Numbered from the stretch's first letter, positions 16,618-25,151 are shown. The stretch: DNA of 64,000 nt from Sinanaerobacter sp. ZZT-01 (GCF_035621135.1 NZ_CP141728.1:2666001-2730000), one strand, 5' to 3'. Translations and numbers: made by a program. The notes: generated by a model from the sequence alone, not told the origin.

Positions 16618-17259
16618 ATGACTGGACTAGATAAGAAGAAACTTTATCCAAACGAAAAAATAAAGACGGTTTGTTATATAAGTAATTTGCCCAAAAGAGA
16701 CAATGTAGAAATTGGGGAATACACTTATTACAGTGATAATGTAAATTCTCCTGAAAAATTTTATGATAACATAGAACATCATTATGAATTTTTAGGAGAT
16801 AAATTAATAATAGGTAAATTCTGTGCGATAGCACAAGGTGTTAAGTTTATCATGAATGGTGCAAACCATAGAATGGAGGGGATTTCCACATATCCATTTT
16901 ATATCTTTGGGGGTGGTTGGGAAAAAGATACGCCTACAGTAAAACAGTTACCTTATAAAGGAGATACTATAATTGGTAATGATGTGTGGATCGGGCAAAA
17001 TGTGACTATAATGCCAGGAGTTAAATTGGGTGACGGATCCATTATTTCAGCTAATTCAACGGTAATAGGAAATGTTGAGCCTTATACTATTTATGGCGGA
17101 AATCCAGCTAAATTTATTAAAAAACGTTTTACTGATGAAGAAACTGACTTTTTATTAAAGATCCAATGGTGGAATTGGGATGAAGAGATGATCTTTAACA
17201 ATCTTGAACAGATAACATCTGCAGCAGGCTTAAAAGAATTAATGAAACGACTAAAATAA
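16618..17259 (+). CDS. Vat-type xenobiotic O-acetyltransferase (streptogramin A acetyltransferase family)
   Basis: A 213-residue left-handed beta-helix acetyltransferase. Features of the Vat/CatB xenobiotic acetyltransferase group: N-terminal helix region, IGKFCAIAQGVKFIMNGANHRM with the catalytic histidine (NGANH, about residue 83), a tryptophan-containing loop, then hexapeptide turns (IIGNDVWIGQNVTIMPGV, LGDGSIISANSTV) and the C-terminal NPAKFIKKRF and WW-x-W segments. Length matches the family (about 205-220). Vat enzymes acetylate streptogramin A antibiotics such as virginiamycin M using acetyl-CoA. Chromosomal homologues may act on other alcohols. GGGAG precedes the ATG. It lies in a run of efflux and resistance-like genes. 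Confidence 0.88.
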   Translation: MTGLDKKKLYPNEKIKTVCYISNLPKRDNVEIGEYTYYSDNVNSPEKFYDNIEHHYEFLGDKLIIGKFCAIAQGVKFIMNGANHRMEGISTYPFYIFGGGWEKDTPTVKQLPYKGDTIIGNDVWIGQNVTIMPGVKLGDGSIISANSTVIGNVEPYTIYGGNPAKFIKKRFTDEETDFLLKIQWWNWDEEMIFNNLEQITSAAGLKELMKRLK

Positions 17260-17292
17260 CTATATCATTTTTGTTGAAGTTTTCCCTGAACG

Positions 17293-17320
17293 TAAAAATA
17301 ACGCAGCCGAAGCTGCGTTA
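17293..17320 (-). terminator. Terminator of the DDAH-like gene
   Basis: TAACGCAGC (17299-17307), tetraloop CGAA and GCTGCGTTA (17312-17320) form a perfect nine-pair stem. On the minus strand it is followed by TTTTT, so it terminates transcription from the right. Confidence 0.85.
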
Positions 17321-17336
17321 GAAATATGAATTAGCA

Positions 17337-18116
17337 TCAGAATCTTAGTGACAAGCAAGTGAGGCTGCCGTCGATTTTCTTAAACTCACTTGTATCAACC
17401 AGCCTTACCGGGTAGCCTAGGTCCTCGATGATTTTAAGAGTTTTAGGATATCCTTCAGGAACAAGAACTGTACCGTTAATGTACAGACTGTTGATTGCGT
17501 AAAGTTCGTCAGGGGCTACAACGAAGCGATTAAAGTCTTTGAAAGCTTCTAGCTTGTCAACGGTTTCTGTAACAAGCATATTGTTGTTTTCAAGGTAGAT
17601 TGCGAAATCCTTTAGATGAAGGCCTTCTGTTACAGGTACTGTGGATGAAGTGTAGCCAAACTTTGTAACTATTTCGTTGAACTGGCGGGCGCCTTCTGCG
17701 TTTGTTCTGTCGCTCAGACCGACGTAGAAGTGGTCGCCTATACGCATTACATCACCGCCTTCCATTGTTCCTGGAGCTTCGATGTGAAAAATCTGATCAT
17801 CTGAGTAGAACTTACGAATAGCTGGAAGGATTTCTTCCTTTTCGCCATTGCGAGAGTCCTTTGCAGGGTTTGTGATCACTGCACAACGCTCCATAACAAC
17901 GGCTGGGTCTTCTGTAAAACATGAGTCAGGGTAACGCTCATCGGCTTCTAAATCTAGAACTTCTAATCCAAGAGATTCAAGAGTCTCAACGTATTTATCA
18001 TGCTGTCTGGCGGATAATTCGTACTCCGGCTTCTCGCCTGCTTCTACGAACTGAGCCGTGGATATTCCGTCGATTAATGCTTTGCAAGGTTTCTTGGTAA
18101 TGGCTTTTGTAAACAT
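17337..18116 (-). CDS. Dimethylarginine dimethylaminohydrolase-like (DDAH) amidinotransferase-fold hydrolase
   Basis: A 259-residue guanidine-modifying enzyme of the pentein fold. Visible features: substrate-binding YPDSCFTEDPAVV (residues 62-74), MEGGDVM with the catalytic-region Glu/Asp (118-124), catalytic-type His in GLHLKDF (H167) and the nucleophile Cys near the C terminus in SLTCLSLRF (C254). Length and order fit DDAH (about 255-285), which turns methylated arginine into citrulline and methylamines. Related bacterial enzymes include citrullinase-like and arginine-deiminase-like hydrolases. GGAGG precedes the ATG. It is divergent from a LysR regulator, which is the likely activator. Together with the arginase-family gene it adds to the arginine theme. 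Confidence 0.85.
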   Translation of the reverse strand: MFTKAITKKPCKALIDGISTAQFVEAGEKPEYELSARQHDKYVETLESLGLEVLDLEADERYPDSCFTEDPAVVMERCAVITNPAKDSRNGEKEEILPAIRKFYSDDQIFHIEAPGTMEGGDVMRIGDHFYVGLSDRTNAEGARQFNEIVTKFGYTSSTVPVTEGLHLKDFAIYLENNNMLVTETVDKLEAFKDFNRFVVAPDELYAINSLYINGTVLVPEGYPKTLKIIEDLGYPVRLVDTSEFKKIDGSLTCLSLRF

Positions 18117-18199
18117 ATTTATACCTCCGTAAGATTAAATTGATGTTTTTTATGTTTTGAGTATATAATACAAATAAAGATTCGTAAACAGCAAGTATA

Positions 18200-18214
18200 T
18201 CATGGCTTCCATGA
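18200..18214. promoter_or_regulatory. Palindrome in the DDAH/lysR gap
   Basis: TCATGG-CTT-CCATGA, perfect six-base arms, in the 131-bp divergent gap. It has the T-N11-A geometry of LysR-type regulator sites and lies just upstream of TATAAT (18225-18230) of lysR, which would permit autoregulation. Confidence 0.6.
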
Positions 18215-18247
18215 GTATTAATCATATAATGAACAAGGAGGTGAAAC

Positions 18248-19138
18248 ATGAGTCTCTCACAATACGAGGCATTTATCAAAGCTGTCGAGACTGGAACAAT
18301 GACTCAGGCAGCGGAGGAGCTTGGCTATACACAATCAGGGCTTACTAAAGCATTAAATACATTAGAGGAGCAATGGAATGTAAAACTATTAACTAGAGGA
18401 CGAAACGGTGTACAACTTACTACAGAAGGGCAACTGCTGTTGCCATATATAAGAACGCTCCTTCATGACCAACGTAGACTTTCCGAGCGAATCGGAGAGA
18501 TCAATGGCCTTCGTGAAGGTCTTATTAGAATTGGAACATTTAACAGTGTCTCTGCACAGTGGCTCCCTGGGATGATAAAGAGATTTCAACATGATTACCC
18601 TGGAATCAGATTCGAGCTGCTGCATGGAACAGATACTCAGATTGTCAGTTGGATCGCTGATGGACGAGTGGACGTGGGTTTTGTTGCATACCCAACTTTA
18701 TCGGAACTTGAGTCCGAATTCCTGTATCGTGATCCCATTGTAGGCATTTTTTCTGAAGATGATCCCTATTCCAGAATGGAAAAACTCAACATTTCCGAGC
18801 TGCCAAATTTGCCGTACATTGCGCTCAACGAGGGAGTGGAGGATGAGATTACAGCTATTTTGGACAAAAACAGCATTACCTTAGATGCACGTTTCGTAGA
18901 AAGCGATGATCACGCCGTAATCGCTATGGTAGAGAAAGGGCTGGGCATTAGTCTTATGTCTGTAATGATGATACAGGGTTTTGACCGACGAATTGTGGCG
19001 ATTCCTCTGGAGCCTCAGGGCTACCGTGACATTGGAATCGCTTGCCGCAACCATAACCTTCTGTCTAGCGCAGCATCAAGGTTTTACGAGTGTGCTCGTC
19101 GCTGGATAGCTGAGGAGTACAAGCCTATCGAACTATGA
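18248..19138 (+). CDS. LysR-family transcriptional regulator
   Basis: A 296-residue LysR regulator. The N-terminal winged HTH is typical (YEAFIKAVETGTMTQAAEEL then LGYTQSGLTKALNTLEE, residues about 5-40), followed by the LLTRGRNGVQLTTEG wing and the periplasmic-binding-protein-like effector domain (about 90-290), with GIGISLMSVMM-type conserved loop near residue 235. AAGGAGGTG precedes the ATG. It is divergent from the DDAH-like gene, which is its most likely target, perhaps with a guanidino compound as co-inducer (inference). It shares a gap that contains a 15-bp palindrome. Confidence 0.92.
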   Translation: MSLSQYEAFIKAVETGTMTQAAEELGYTQSGLTKALNTLEEQWNVKLLTRGRNGVQLTTEGQLLLPYIRTLLHDQRRLSERIGEINGLREGLIRIGTFNSVSAQWLPGMIKRFQHDYPGIRFELLHGTDTQIVSWIADGRVDVGFVAYPTLSELESEFLYRDPIVGIFSEDDPYSRMEKLNISELPNLPYIALNEGVEDEITAILDKNSITLDARFVESDDHAVIAMVEKGLGISLMSVMMIQGFDRRIVAIPLEPQGYRDIGIACRNHNLLSSAASRFYECARRWIAEEYKPIEL

Positions 19139-19431
19139 CATATTTCTAAGGGGCTATGCATCCACAAAATAGAATCGACAAAATTTCAAGAAAATAATTC
19201 CTGAACAGCACATAATCCGGTAATTATTTTGGAGCTCATAATGGAATGACTTTGCTTGGTATTGGAGTATTGCCTTCTTATAGAGTGTGTAAAATGAAAT
19301 TATACGTGTACAAAGGGGTTATTATAAAGTGCCTATTTATAGCAAATTATCCTTAAATTCCTGGTCTTTTTTTCTATTTTATGGTAAACTGTATTAGATT
19401 ATGATGAAGAACATTTATTTAGGAGGATAAA

Positions 19432-20232
19432 ATGCTAAAAAAAATAGTAGTTGCTTTAATTTGTGGAGTTATATCAATTGGGTTAATATCATGCGGAAGC
19501 GCAGCGGATGATAAAACAGATACCTTAGCTCAAAATGAAGAAAAAGATGTGGTTTTAGTTGATGATGAATATGTTAAAATAATATATTCAGGACTTGATG
19601 AAAACAATGAAACAATACCAACATTAAAATTATCTATAGAAAACAAAACAGATCAGACGTTTGCAGTTCAAACAGAAAAGGTATCTGCTGATGATAGTAT
19701 GGTAACAACATATTTCAGCGAATCTCCTGCACCGGGTGAAAAAATCGATGCAAATTTAGAGTTAGAAGAAGTAGAAAAAGGTTTTAATTCTGTGGAAGGA
19801 ACGTTTGTACTTATTGATGATAATTATGATACATTAAAAGAAGAGCCATTTAAAATATCTTTGGATGATACAGCAAAGATTGAAAAGGAAGATCAAAAAG
19901 AAGAAACTGGTGTAGTAATAGTGGATGATGATTATGCTAAAATAACATACTTAGGATTTGCTGAAGAAAGTAACATGGGGCCTACATTAAAATTATCTGT
20001 TGAAAATAAAACCGATAAAACATTTATGATTTTAACAGATCAATTCTATGTTGATGATAAGGAAATCGAATCAATGATGAGTTGTGACCGTGTTGCATCA
20101 GGCAAGAAAGCAAATGCAGAATTAACATTATATGCCGACAAAGATTTTAAAACTGTAAAGGGAACATTTGTACTTAATGATGAAGAGAATAATACGATTG
20201 CAACAGAACAAGTTGAATTTGAAGTACAATAA
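19432..20232 (+). CDS. Lipoprotein with two homologous domains, function unknown
   Basis: A 266-residue secreted lipoprotein. The signal ends at the lipobox LISC, with the acylated cysteine at C21. The mature part holds two homologous beta-rich domains of about 105 residues. Each starts with a V-V-x-V-D-D-x-Y-x-K-I motif and contains T-L-K-L-S-[IV]-E-N-K-T-D and a closing G-T-F-V-L strand. The pattern (a solvent-facing strand followed by E-N-K-T) resembles small immunoglobulin-like domains common in clostridial lipoproteins. AGGAGG precedes the ATG, and a strong terminator follows, so it is monocistronic. Function not recognised. A duplication of one domain is clear. Confidence 0.8.
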   Translation: MLKKIVVALICGVISIGLISCGSAADDKTDTLAQNEEKDVVLVDDEYVKIIYSGLDENNETIPTLKLSIENKTDQTFAVQTEKVSADDSMVTTYFSESPAPGEKIDANLELEEVEKGFNSVEGTFVLIDDNYDTLKEEPFKISLDDTAKIEKEDQKEETGVVIVDDDYAKITYLGFAEESNMGPTLKLSVENKTDKTFMILTDQFYVDDKEIESMMSCDRVASGKKANAELTLYADKDFKTVKGTFVLNDEENNTIATEQVEFEVQ

Positions 20233-20267
20233 ATAGTATTTAAATAATTTAATAATCAAGAAAAGTA

Positions 20268-20313
20268 GGCTAAGCTGTAGGTCAAATTAAGACCTACAGA
20301 CTTAGTCTTTTTT
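20268..20313 (+). terminator. Terminator of the two-domain lipoprotein gene
   Basis: GGCTAAGCTGTAGGTC (20268-20283) pairs with GACCTACAGACTTAGTC (20291-20307) around a seven-base loop and is followed by TTTTTT. Confidence 0.88.
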
Positions 20314-20473
20314 AGCATTTTGATGACTTTCGACAAAATATATGGTTTTTTCTATAGTAAAATATGTATATAGAAGAACTGGAAATCTATAAAAGAGAGG
20401 AGAAACATTTTAAATTATATAATCAGCTCTCCTATAAAAAAATAATACTGTAATGAAGAAAAGGGGTAAAACT

Positions 20474-20980
20474 ATGAAAAAAATGTGTATAATAATTATG
20501 ACTGTTATTATGTTATTTTTACTATCAATAACAGCGTTTGCAGCGGAATCAACAACAACTAATAGTTTACAAAATTATTTTAAAAATGATCCAAGGGATT
20601 TAAAAATAAGTATGTCTGAGGCTGTAAACGACACAGGTATAAGCACAAGAGGATGGCCAGGCGAAGGACCTGCAAAACAAGTTACGAGTGTAAGTATTGA
20701 ACAAGTTGGCATTTTGAACGTTGATGGTCATGAAGGGAATATCGGTGTTCTTGTAAAAGTTATAGGTTATGGCAGAGATTATGCAAAATATGATTCATCT
20801 CCGGTAAACTATTTTAGTTCAGAGGGTTTTATATTATATGGAACATTAGTAGATGGTTGGTATTATCTTTATGATTGTGGAGCACCAACATTAGGTGATC
20901 ATAGATTTGATATTGAAATGGTTTCACTAAATCCTCCTTATACAGAGAAGTCTGCATGGGCAACATTTACAATTAAATAA
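20474..20980 (+). CDS. Small secreted protein, function unknown
   Basis: A 168-residue protein with a clear signal peptide (MKKMCIIIMTVIMLFLLS, cleavage near AFA at about residue 25). The start at 20474 is preferred over 20453 because AAGGGG lies seven bases upstream. The mature part is predicted to be beta-rich, with a D-G-H-E-G-N-I-G-V-L-V-K-V strand and several aromatic-glycine turns (GWYYLYDCG). A single cysteine remains in the mature part. It resembles no family I can name. It stands alone, with no visible partner, and could be an extracellular Ig-like or binding protein. Confidence 0.72.
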   Translation: MKKMCIIIMTVIMLFLLSITAFAAESTTTNSLQNYFKNDPRDLKISMSEAVNDTGISTRGWPGEGPAKQVTSVSIEQVGILNVDGHEGNIGVLVKVIGYGRDYAKYDSSPVNYFSSEGFILYGTLVDGWYYLYDCGAPTLGDHRFDIEMVSLNPPYTEKSAWATFTIK

Positions 20981-21019
20981 CATATTTCACGTTTATTTAT
21001 AATAATTGTAAGAATGTGA

Positions 21020-21220
21020 CCGGATTTGGTTGTACCAGATACACGAAATGTGTTTGTTATACGTGACGTCAAATTTGTTGACGCATTTCCTATCATTACA
21101 TCAGGCGGAATATCTGCGGGAATAGATATGTCTTTTTATATCGTAAAAAAATTATTAGGCTTAGAAATTGCAAAAGCTACAGCAAAGAGGATGGAATATA
21201 ATATTGATTTAGGGAATTAA
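21020..21220 (+). pseudogene. Remnant of a DJ-1/PfpI (isonitrile-hydratase-like) protein, C-terminal end
   Basis: The frame encodes FVIRDVKFVDAFPIITSGGI then SAGIDMSFYIVKKLLGLEIA and KATAKRMEY, which is the C-terminal third of the DJ-1/PfpI/GATase-1 family (I-T-S-x-G-x-S-A-G-I-D). The nucleophile-elbow half of the protein is missing and there is no ribosome site. It is a truncated leftover. Confidence 0.75.
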
Positions 21221-21338
21221 CACATTTGCAACCAAACCTTGCGACTATCAGACAAATGAAAAACGCTTGAAAACTGATAAAGAATATCACAATGCAATTT
21301 TTGTGGGATTAGACGAAAATGGCTGTGAAGATGGAATA

Positions 21339-21382
21339 AAAATAGTACTCCCTAGAGATTTTCTCTTAAGGAGTACTATTTT
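21339..21382. terminator. Bidirectional terminator
   Basis: AAAATAGTACTCC (21339-21351) and its perfect complement GGAGTACTATTTT (21370-21382), flanked by A and T runs on both strands. It serves the minus-strand cysteine-rich gene and anything arriving from the left. Confidence 0.85.
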
Positions 21383-21436
21383 TATTCACTTACGATTTTA
21401 GTAATAAGATTCAACAGACTGTGTATTATTCCTAAT

Positions 21437-21874
21437 CTACTTTTCCGCCATATATTTTTTTATTTCACCAGCAGTTAATTTACGCACCTGTGTTTGTGGA
21501 AACTCTATATATTCTTTTATTGAAAAAATGGGAGACATTTTAACACATGTTTTATCTTTATTTTTTTGCAGATATATTTCTAAATCTGTTGCTTCGGCAA
21601 ATATTTTGTATGACAATCTACCTTTATTATTTTTTATCTCATAAATGCCACACGGCTTTTTGGTGGTATAATCAGCAGTTCTTAAATAAAGCTTAGCAAT
21701 TTCTAATGATTTAAATGGGAAATTCCATCGCTGTAAACCTCTTTTTTGGTCAGCTTCAATACAAATACAACGACCGCAAGTGCCACAAATATATTGTGTA
21801 TGATTTTCTAAACAATTAATTGGTTTAAGCAATGGAGTGATTCTATTATTATATGAATAGCATTCGCGACACAT
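21437..21874 (-). CDS. Cysteine-rich zinc-ribbon-like protein, function unknown
   Basis: A 145-residue soluble protein. The N terminus has paired cysteines (MCREC, then CGTCGRCICIE) in a spacing that suggests a zinc ribbon or zinc-finger. The rest contains an aromatic strand region (RGLQRWNFPFKSLEIAKLYL) and ends in a basic helix (VRKLTAGEIKKYMAEK). GGGGAGG lies ahead of the ATG, which supports a real gene. I do not recognise a named family. A DNA- or RNA-linked role is possible from the zinc-ribbon-like head, but this is inference. Confidence 0.7.
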   Translation of the reverse strand: MCRECYSYNNRITPLLKPINCLENHTQYICGTCGRCICIEADQKRGLQRWNFPFKSLEIAKLYLRTADYTTKKPCGIYEIKNNKGRLSYKIFAEATDLEIYLQKNKDKTCVKMSPIFSIKEYIEFPQTQVRKLTAGEIKKYMAEK

Positions 21875-21955
21875 ATTGCACCTCCCCTTAAAAAGGTTAT
21901 ACAGATATACCCCATCTTAACTTTGCATTAATGCATGCGGATTATTTTCATTAAC

Positions 21956-21981
21956 CGATTGCAGGTGGCAATCGATTTTTA
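21956..21981 (+). terminator. Orphan terminator-like hairpin
   Basis: CGATTGC (21956-21962) and GCAATCG (21968-21974) with loop AGGTG and a TTTTT tail on the plus strand. No plus-strand gene ends here, so it may be a leftover of a lost gene. Confidence 0.45.
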
Positions 21982-22085
21982 GTTATTATACATCAATTGA
22001 AACCAAAATAAAAGGAGCTGTGGTATCAAAGGTGTTGAGCAAGAAATTATGAACTCTCAGTTAAAGAACAGGAGGCTCCTATGTA

Positions 22086-23420
22086 TTAAATAATTTGTTC
22101 ATTTCGTTTCATTTTAAGGGATAAAAAATGAAATAGGATTGTAGCAGAAACTGCGGCTACCACATGGCTGATTAGAATCGCCCACCATACACCGTTAAGT
22201 GCTAAATAGGTATGGGATAAAAGATAGGCAAGAGGCATTCTGATAATAAGGTAGTAAAATATCATTAAATACATTCCTATGCCCGGTTTGCCGAGTCCAT
22301 TGATAGACCCCATAAAGCAACTAGTAACCGTATATAGGATGTAACCGATACTAACAATCAAAAAATATGTTCTTACAATTGTGGCAGTATCTTCACTGTT
22401 CAAAAATAGGTAAGAAAGATTTCCAGAAAATAGGACGATAAGAGTGGAGAGAACCAGTAGTAATCCCGTACCGTAAATTAAGGATGTTTTTAAATACTCT
22501 TTTGCAAGATCCAATCTTTTTGCACCAATACACTGCCCAACAATTGTGGTAACTGCCATATTAAGAGCCATGGCCGGATAGAATAAAACGGTTTCAAGCT
22601 TTCCAGTAATTCCATAGGCTGCAATTGCAGTTACACCAAAACGACTGACAATGGAAGTTAAAACGCTGGTGCTAAGCGGAGGGATGCTTTGCTGTATGAT
22701 GGAGGGGAATGATTTACATAGCAATGTTTTTGCTTCAGCCCAAGCAAAGAGTGCGATATTAAAATGGAATAGCTTCTTTTTCATGATATACCCTATCATG
22801 AGAAGCAAAGCGATCGACTGTGAAAGAATGGTTGCAATTGCTGCTCCACTGAATCCTATGATATGAATAAAAATAGGATCTAGTATTACATTTAAAATGG
22901 TACAAAGAAGAATAGCAATTACTTGAAATATCGTATTTCCGTAGCTGCGCAAGACGGCTGTAAAATATAAATATAAGAAAACCGGTAGAAAACCTAACAA
23001 ATATAAAGACAAATAATCTTTTGCCATTGAGAATATTTCGGCGGGGGTATACAGAAGATTTAGTATTCCATCCAGAGAACATTCGCAGAAGATAGTAAGT
23101 GTAATACATAAAACAACTGTGCTAGTCAATGAGGTCGATAAAATACGCTTTGTTTTCGCATTGTCTTTTGCTCCGATTGCCTGAGACAACAGAATAACCA
23201 AACCATTTGTTGCTCCCATACCGATAGAGGTTAAGAGTAAAATAATGGGAGTAGAACTAGTGAGTGCAGCCATTGCATTTTCACCAAGAAGATTACCAAT
23301 CCATAGGCTATCCACTAAGTTATAAGCCATGTTCAGCATCATAGCAACTATGAGTGGAATGGTCATTTTAAATAAGCCGTTCCTAGTTTTTTCGTTCATA
23401 AAATCAATTTGTGAGTGCAT
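22086..23420 (-). CDS. MATE-family multidrug efflux transporter
   Basis: A 444-residue sodium- or proton-coupled exporter with twelve predicted helices. Family marks: the N-terminal PLIVAMMLNMAYNLVDSLWIG (helix 1), GENAMAALTSSTPI, the mid-protein repeat PSIIQQSIPPLSTSVL starting the second half, and AINMAVTTIVGQCIGAKR-like segment (AMALNMAVTTIVGQ). Length matches the family (about 440-470). It confers export of cationic dyes and drugs in studied members. AAAGGA precedes the ATG. It follows a tetR gene on the same strand after 83 bp. The gap contains a perfect 17-bp palindrome that also occurs before tetR, so both are likely controlled by that TetR protein. Confidence 0.93.
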   Translation of the reverse strand: MHSQIDFMNEKTRNGLFKMTIPLIVAMMLNMAYNLVDSLWIGNLLGENAMAALTSSTPIILLLTSIGMGATNGLVILLSQAIGAKDNAKTKRILSTSLTSTVVLCITLTIFCECSLDGILNLLYTPAEIFSMAKDYLSLYLLGFLPVFLYLYFTAVLRSYGNTIFQVIAILLCTILNVILDPIFIHIIGFSGAAIATILSQSIALLLMIGYIMKKKLFHFNIALFAWAEAKTLLCKSFPSIIQQSIPPLSTSVLTSIVSRFGVTAIAAYGITGKLETVLFYPAMALNMAVTTIVGQCIGAKRLDLAKEYLKTSLIYGTGLLLVLSTLIVLFSGNLSYLFLNSEDTATIVRTYFLIVSIGYILYTVTSCFMGSINGLGKPGIGMYLMIFYYLIIRMPLAYLLSHTYLALNGVWWAILISHVVAAVSATILFHFLSLKMKRNEQII

Positions 23421-23441
23421 ATAAATTTTCCTTTCAATTTA

Positions 23442-23458
23442 TGAATGAATTTCATTCA
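23442..23458. promoter_or_regulatory. TetR operator, site 1 (between tetR and the MATE gene)
   Basis: TGAATGAATTTCATTCA, a perfect 17-bp palindrome 22 bp ahead of the MATE start. A close match occurs at 24135-24151 before tetR. Shared sites indicate one regulator for both genes. Confidence 0.75.
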
Positions 23459-23503
23459 ATATTGTGTTATTTTTTATCCCTGCCCTTTAGGACAGGGATT
23501 TTT

Positions 23504-24073
23504 TTATAGTTCAAATAGTTGTAAAAGAAATGTTCGTATTCGGTTAAGCCTTTCTTCTCCAGAGAGATCATCACGCAGTAGAATGCCAAGCTGACCATAT
23601 ATGCAGAAGCTGGCAGCTGTTTCAGAATCTGTAAAATGAAGTTCGCCTAAATCGACTTCCCGCTGTATCTGTTCTTTGAGTATAGGTACTAATTTGTGGC
23701 ATATTTTCATAGATAATTGGTCATGAATTTTTTTACTGTTTGTGCCATGACATACTTTATAATAAACACGATTATTCTGTTCAATATCCATAAAAGTTGG
23801 AGTTTCATATAGCTTTTGCCTTAATGTTTTGCTCGTGTCACATAATATCGACTGCATTTGATTTACTTGCTGCTGTGCATAATAGTCCAAAGCGGTATCG
23901 AACAACTCTTCCTTAGACTTAAAATAACGATAGCATAGACCTTGTGCAATTCCAATTCTTTCAGCAATATCAGTGATAGATGTTTTGTCATAACCATTTT
24001 GATAAAACAACTCCATTGCGGCGTCCAAGATTTCCTGCTTTCTAACTTCAGGTTCTTTTGTTATGCGAGTCAT
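23504..24073 (-). CDS. TetR/AcrR-family regulator of the MATE efflux gene
   Basis: A 189-residue TetR-family repressor. N-terminal HTH: RKQEILDAAMELFYQNGYDK then TSITDIAERIGIAQGLCYRY and FKSKEELF (residues about 10-55), an almost consensus family pattern. The C-terminal part is a helical ligand-binding domain. GGGAG is placed before the ATG. It is the first gene of a two-gene unit with the MATE exporter. Two related 17-bp palindromes, one before each gene, support autoregulation and repression of the exporter. The inducer is presumably a MATE substrate (inference). Confidence 0.92.
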   Translation of the reverse strand: MTRITKEPEVRKQEILDAAMELFYQNGYDKTSITDIAERIGIAQGLCYRYFKSKEELFDTALDYYAQQQVNQMQSILCDTSKTLRQKLYETPTFMDIEQNNRVYYKVCHGTNSKKIHDQLSMKICHKLVPILKEQIQREVDLGELHFTDSETAASFCIYGQLGILLRDDLSGEERLNRIRTFLLQLFEL

Positions 24074-24134
24074 ATTTTTTATCTCCCTCCGTTAAATCTA
24101 TCCGTATTCTATCATATGGGTTATACTATGTCAA

Positions 24135-24151
24135 TGAATGATATTCACTCA
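24135..24151. promoter_or_regulatory. TetR operator, site 2 (before tetR)
   Basis: TGAATGATATTCACTCA differs from site 1 at only three positions, in the same 17-bp frame. It lies 62 bp ahead of the tetR start, in its promoter region. Confidence 0.72.
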
Positions 24152-24251
24152 AAATAGTTGTTATAAACACAGAGGTGAAACTATCGCTCGAGAATGACAA
24201 TTAACGAATGAAGAAGTATTAAAGATAACAGAATAAATCCAAAATTTATCA

Positions 24252-24992
24252 TTAGAATTTTTCATCTTTTTCCGTTGAAATGTCAGCAGAATTAGATTTA
24301 AATGCAATATTTTTTAGTTTAGACAGGTATCTATATACACTGGCGGAAGAGCAGTGTAAATCGTCAGCAACCTTTTGAACGGATCCTTTTATAAGAAAAA
24401 TACCGTTTTTTTCTAGAGAAGAAATGATAGATATGCGTTCATCAGTTGTAAGCCTTGCTGCACTTACGTTGAGTGTTGCAAGTTCATTTGAAATCGCTTC
24501 AGCGATCACAGCATTTTTAGAATTCGGAAAGCTTTCAGATGATATTTTTTTGATGTTGCTGGAAGATGCTACCTGTTGACCGTCATATTGAAAACTGGTT
24601 CCAATAAAAGTATCCGGATGACAAACTCGCATAAGTTCCTCGCTGATTATCTGATATCGGCTGTCATCAAAATTAATACATAGAAGGCCAATCAACTTTC
24701 CCTTATGTTTGATAAACATACTTGAAGAGCGAAGTGCCTTACCATTTGCAGCGACCCCTTTGTAGTTAGAGCAAAAGTTATTTTTCTCGTAAACTTTATC
24801 TTTTATCATTTGTAAAGCCATATTTGTAAGCGGAGCACCTATATCGCGTCCACTTATATTACTGTTTGCGATTGCTATTATAGATTGCTTTCTATTAGTC
24901 AAGTCATGTAGAGCCACTTCATAATCAGGTCCTAAAGTGTTCCCTAAAAATTCAGTTAGCTTAATATATGGAGCTAATAAAGAATTTGTCAT
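24252..24992 (-). CDS. YheO-like PAS-domain transcriptional regulator
   Basis: A 246-residue regulator. The start at 24992 is chosen because GGAGGTG precedes it and it yields the family N terminus. The YheO-like PAS domain spans about 10-120 (LGPDYEVALHDL, then SGRDIGAPLTNMALQMI, then HKGKLIGLLCINFDDS). The C-terminal HTH spans about 180-235 (TTDERISIISSLEKNGIFLI then VQKVADDLHCSSASVYRYL). Members such as TfoS-like or DauR proteins sense small metabolites; DauR controls D-arginine catabolism. It is divergent from ridA and the tryptophanase-like operon, with AT-rich direct repeats in the gap, and is the likely regulator of that operon. Confidence 0.88.
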   Translation of the reverse strand: MTNSLLAPYIKLTEFLGNTLGPDYEVALHDLTNRKQSIIAIANSNISGRDIGAPLTNMALQMIKDKVYEKNNFCSNYKGVAANGKALRSSSMFIKHKGKLIGLLCINFDDSRYQIISEELMRVCHPDTFIGTSFQYDGQQVASSSNIKKISSESFPNSKNAVIAEAISNELATLNVSAARLTTDERISIISSLEKNGIFLIKGSVQKVADDLHCSSASVYRYLSKLKNIAFKSNSADISTEKDEKF

Positions 24993-25065
24993 AAAAGCAC
25001 CTCCAATTTGCCCAAAACTACATTCTACAATAATAAAACGAAAATCTGGAATATATGTCAAAGCG

Positions 25066-25141
25066 ACAATATATTATTATAGAGATAATATATTATTAAA
25101 GAGATAAATTATTTCTACAAAGATAAATTATTTCTATAGAA
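25066..25141. repeat. AT-rich direct repeats in the regulator/ridA gap
   Basis: Two near-copies of AGAGATAATATATTATTA-like sequence are followed by two copies of AAAGATAAATTATTTCTA. They occupy the divergent gap between the YheO-like regulator and ridA, and are candidate binding sites or overlapping promoters. Low complexity limits the interpretation. Confidence 0.5.
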
Positions 25142-25151
25142 AGGAGGAAAA

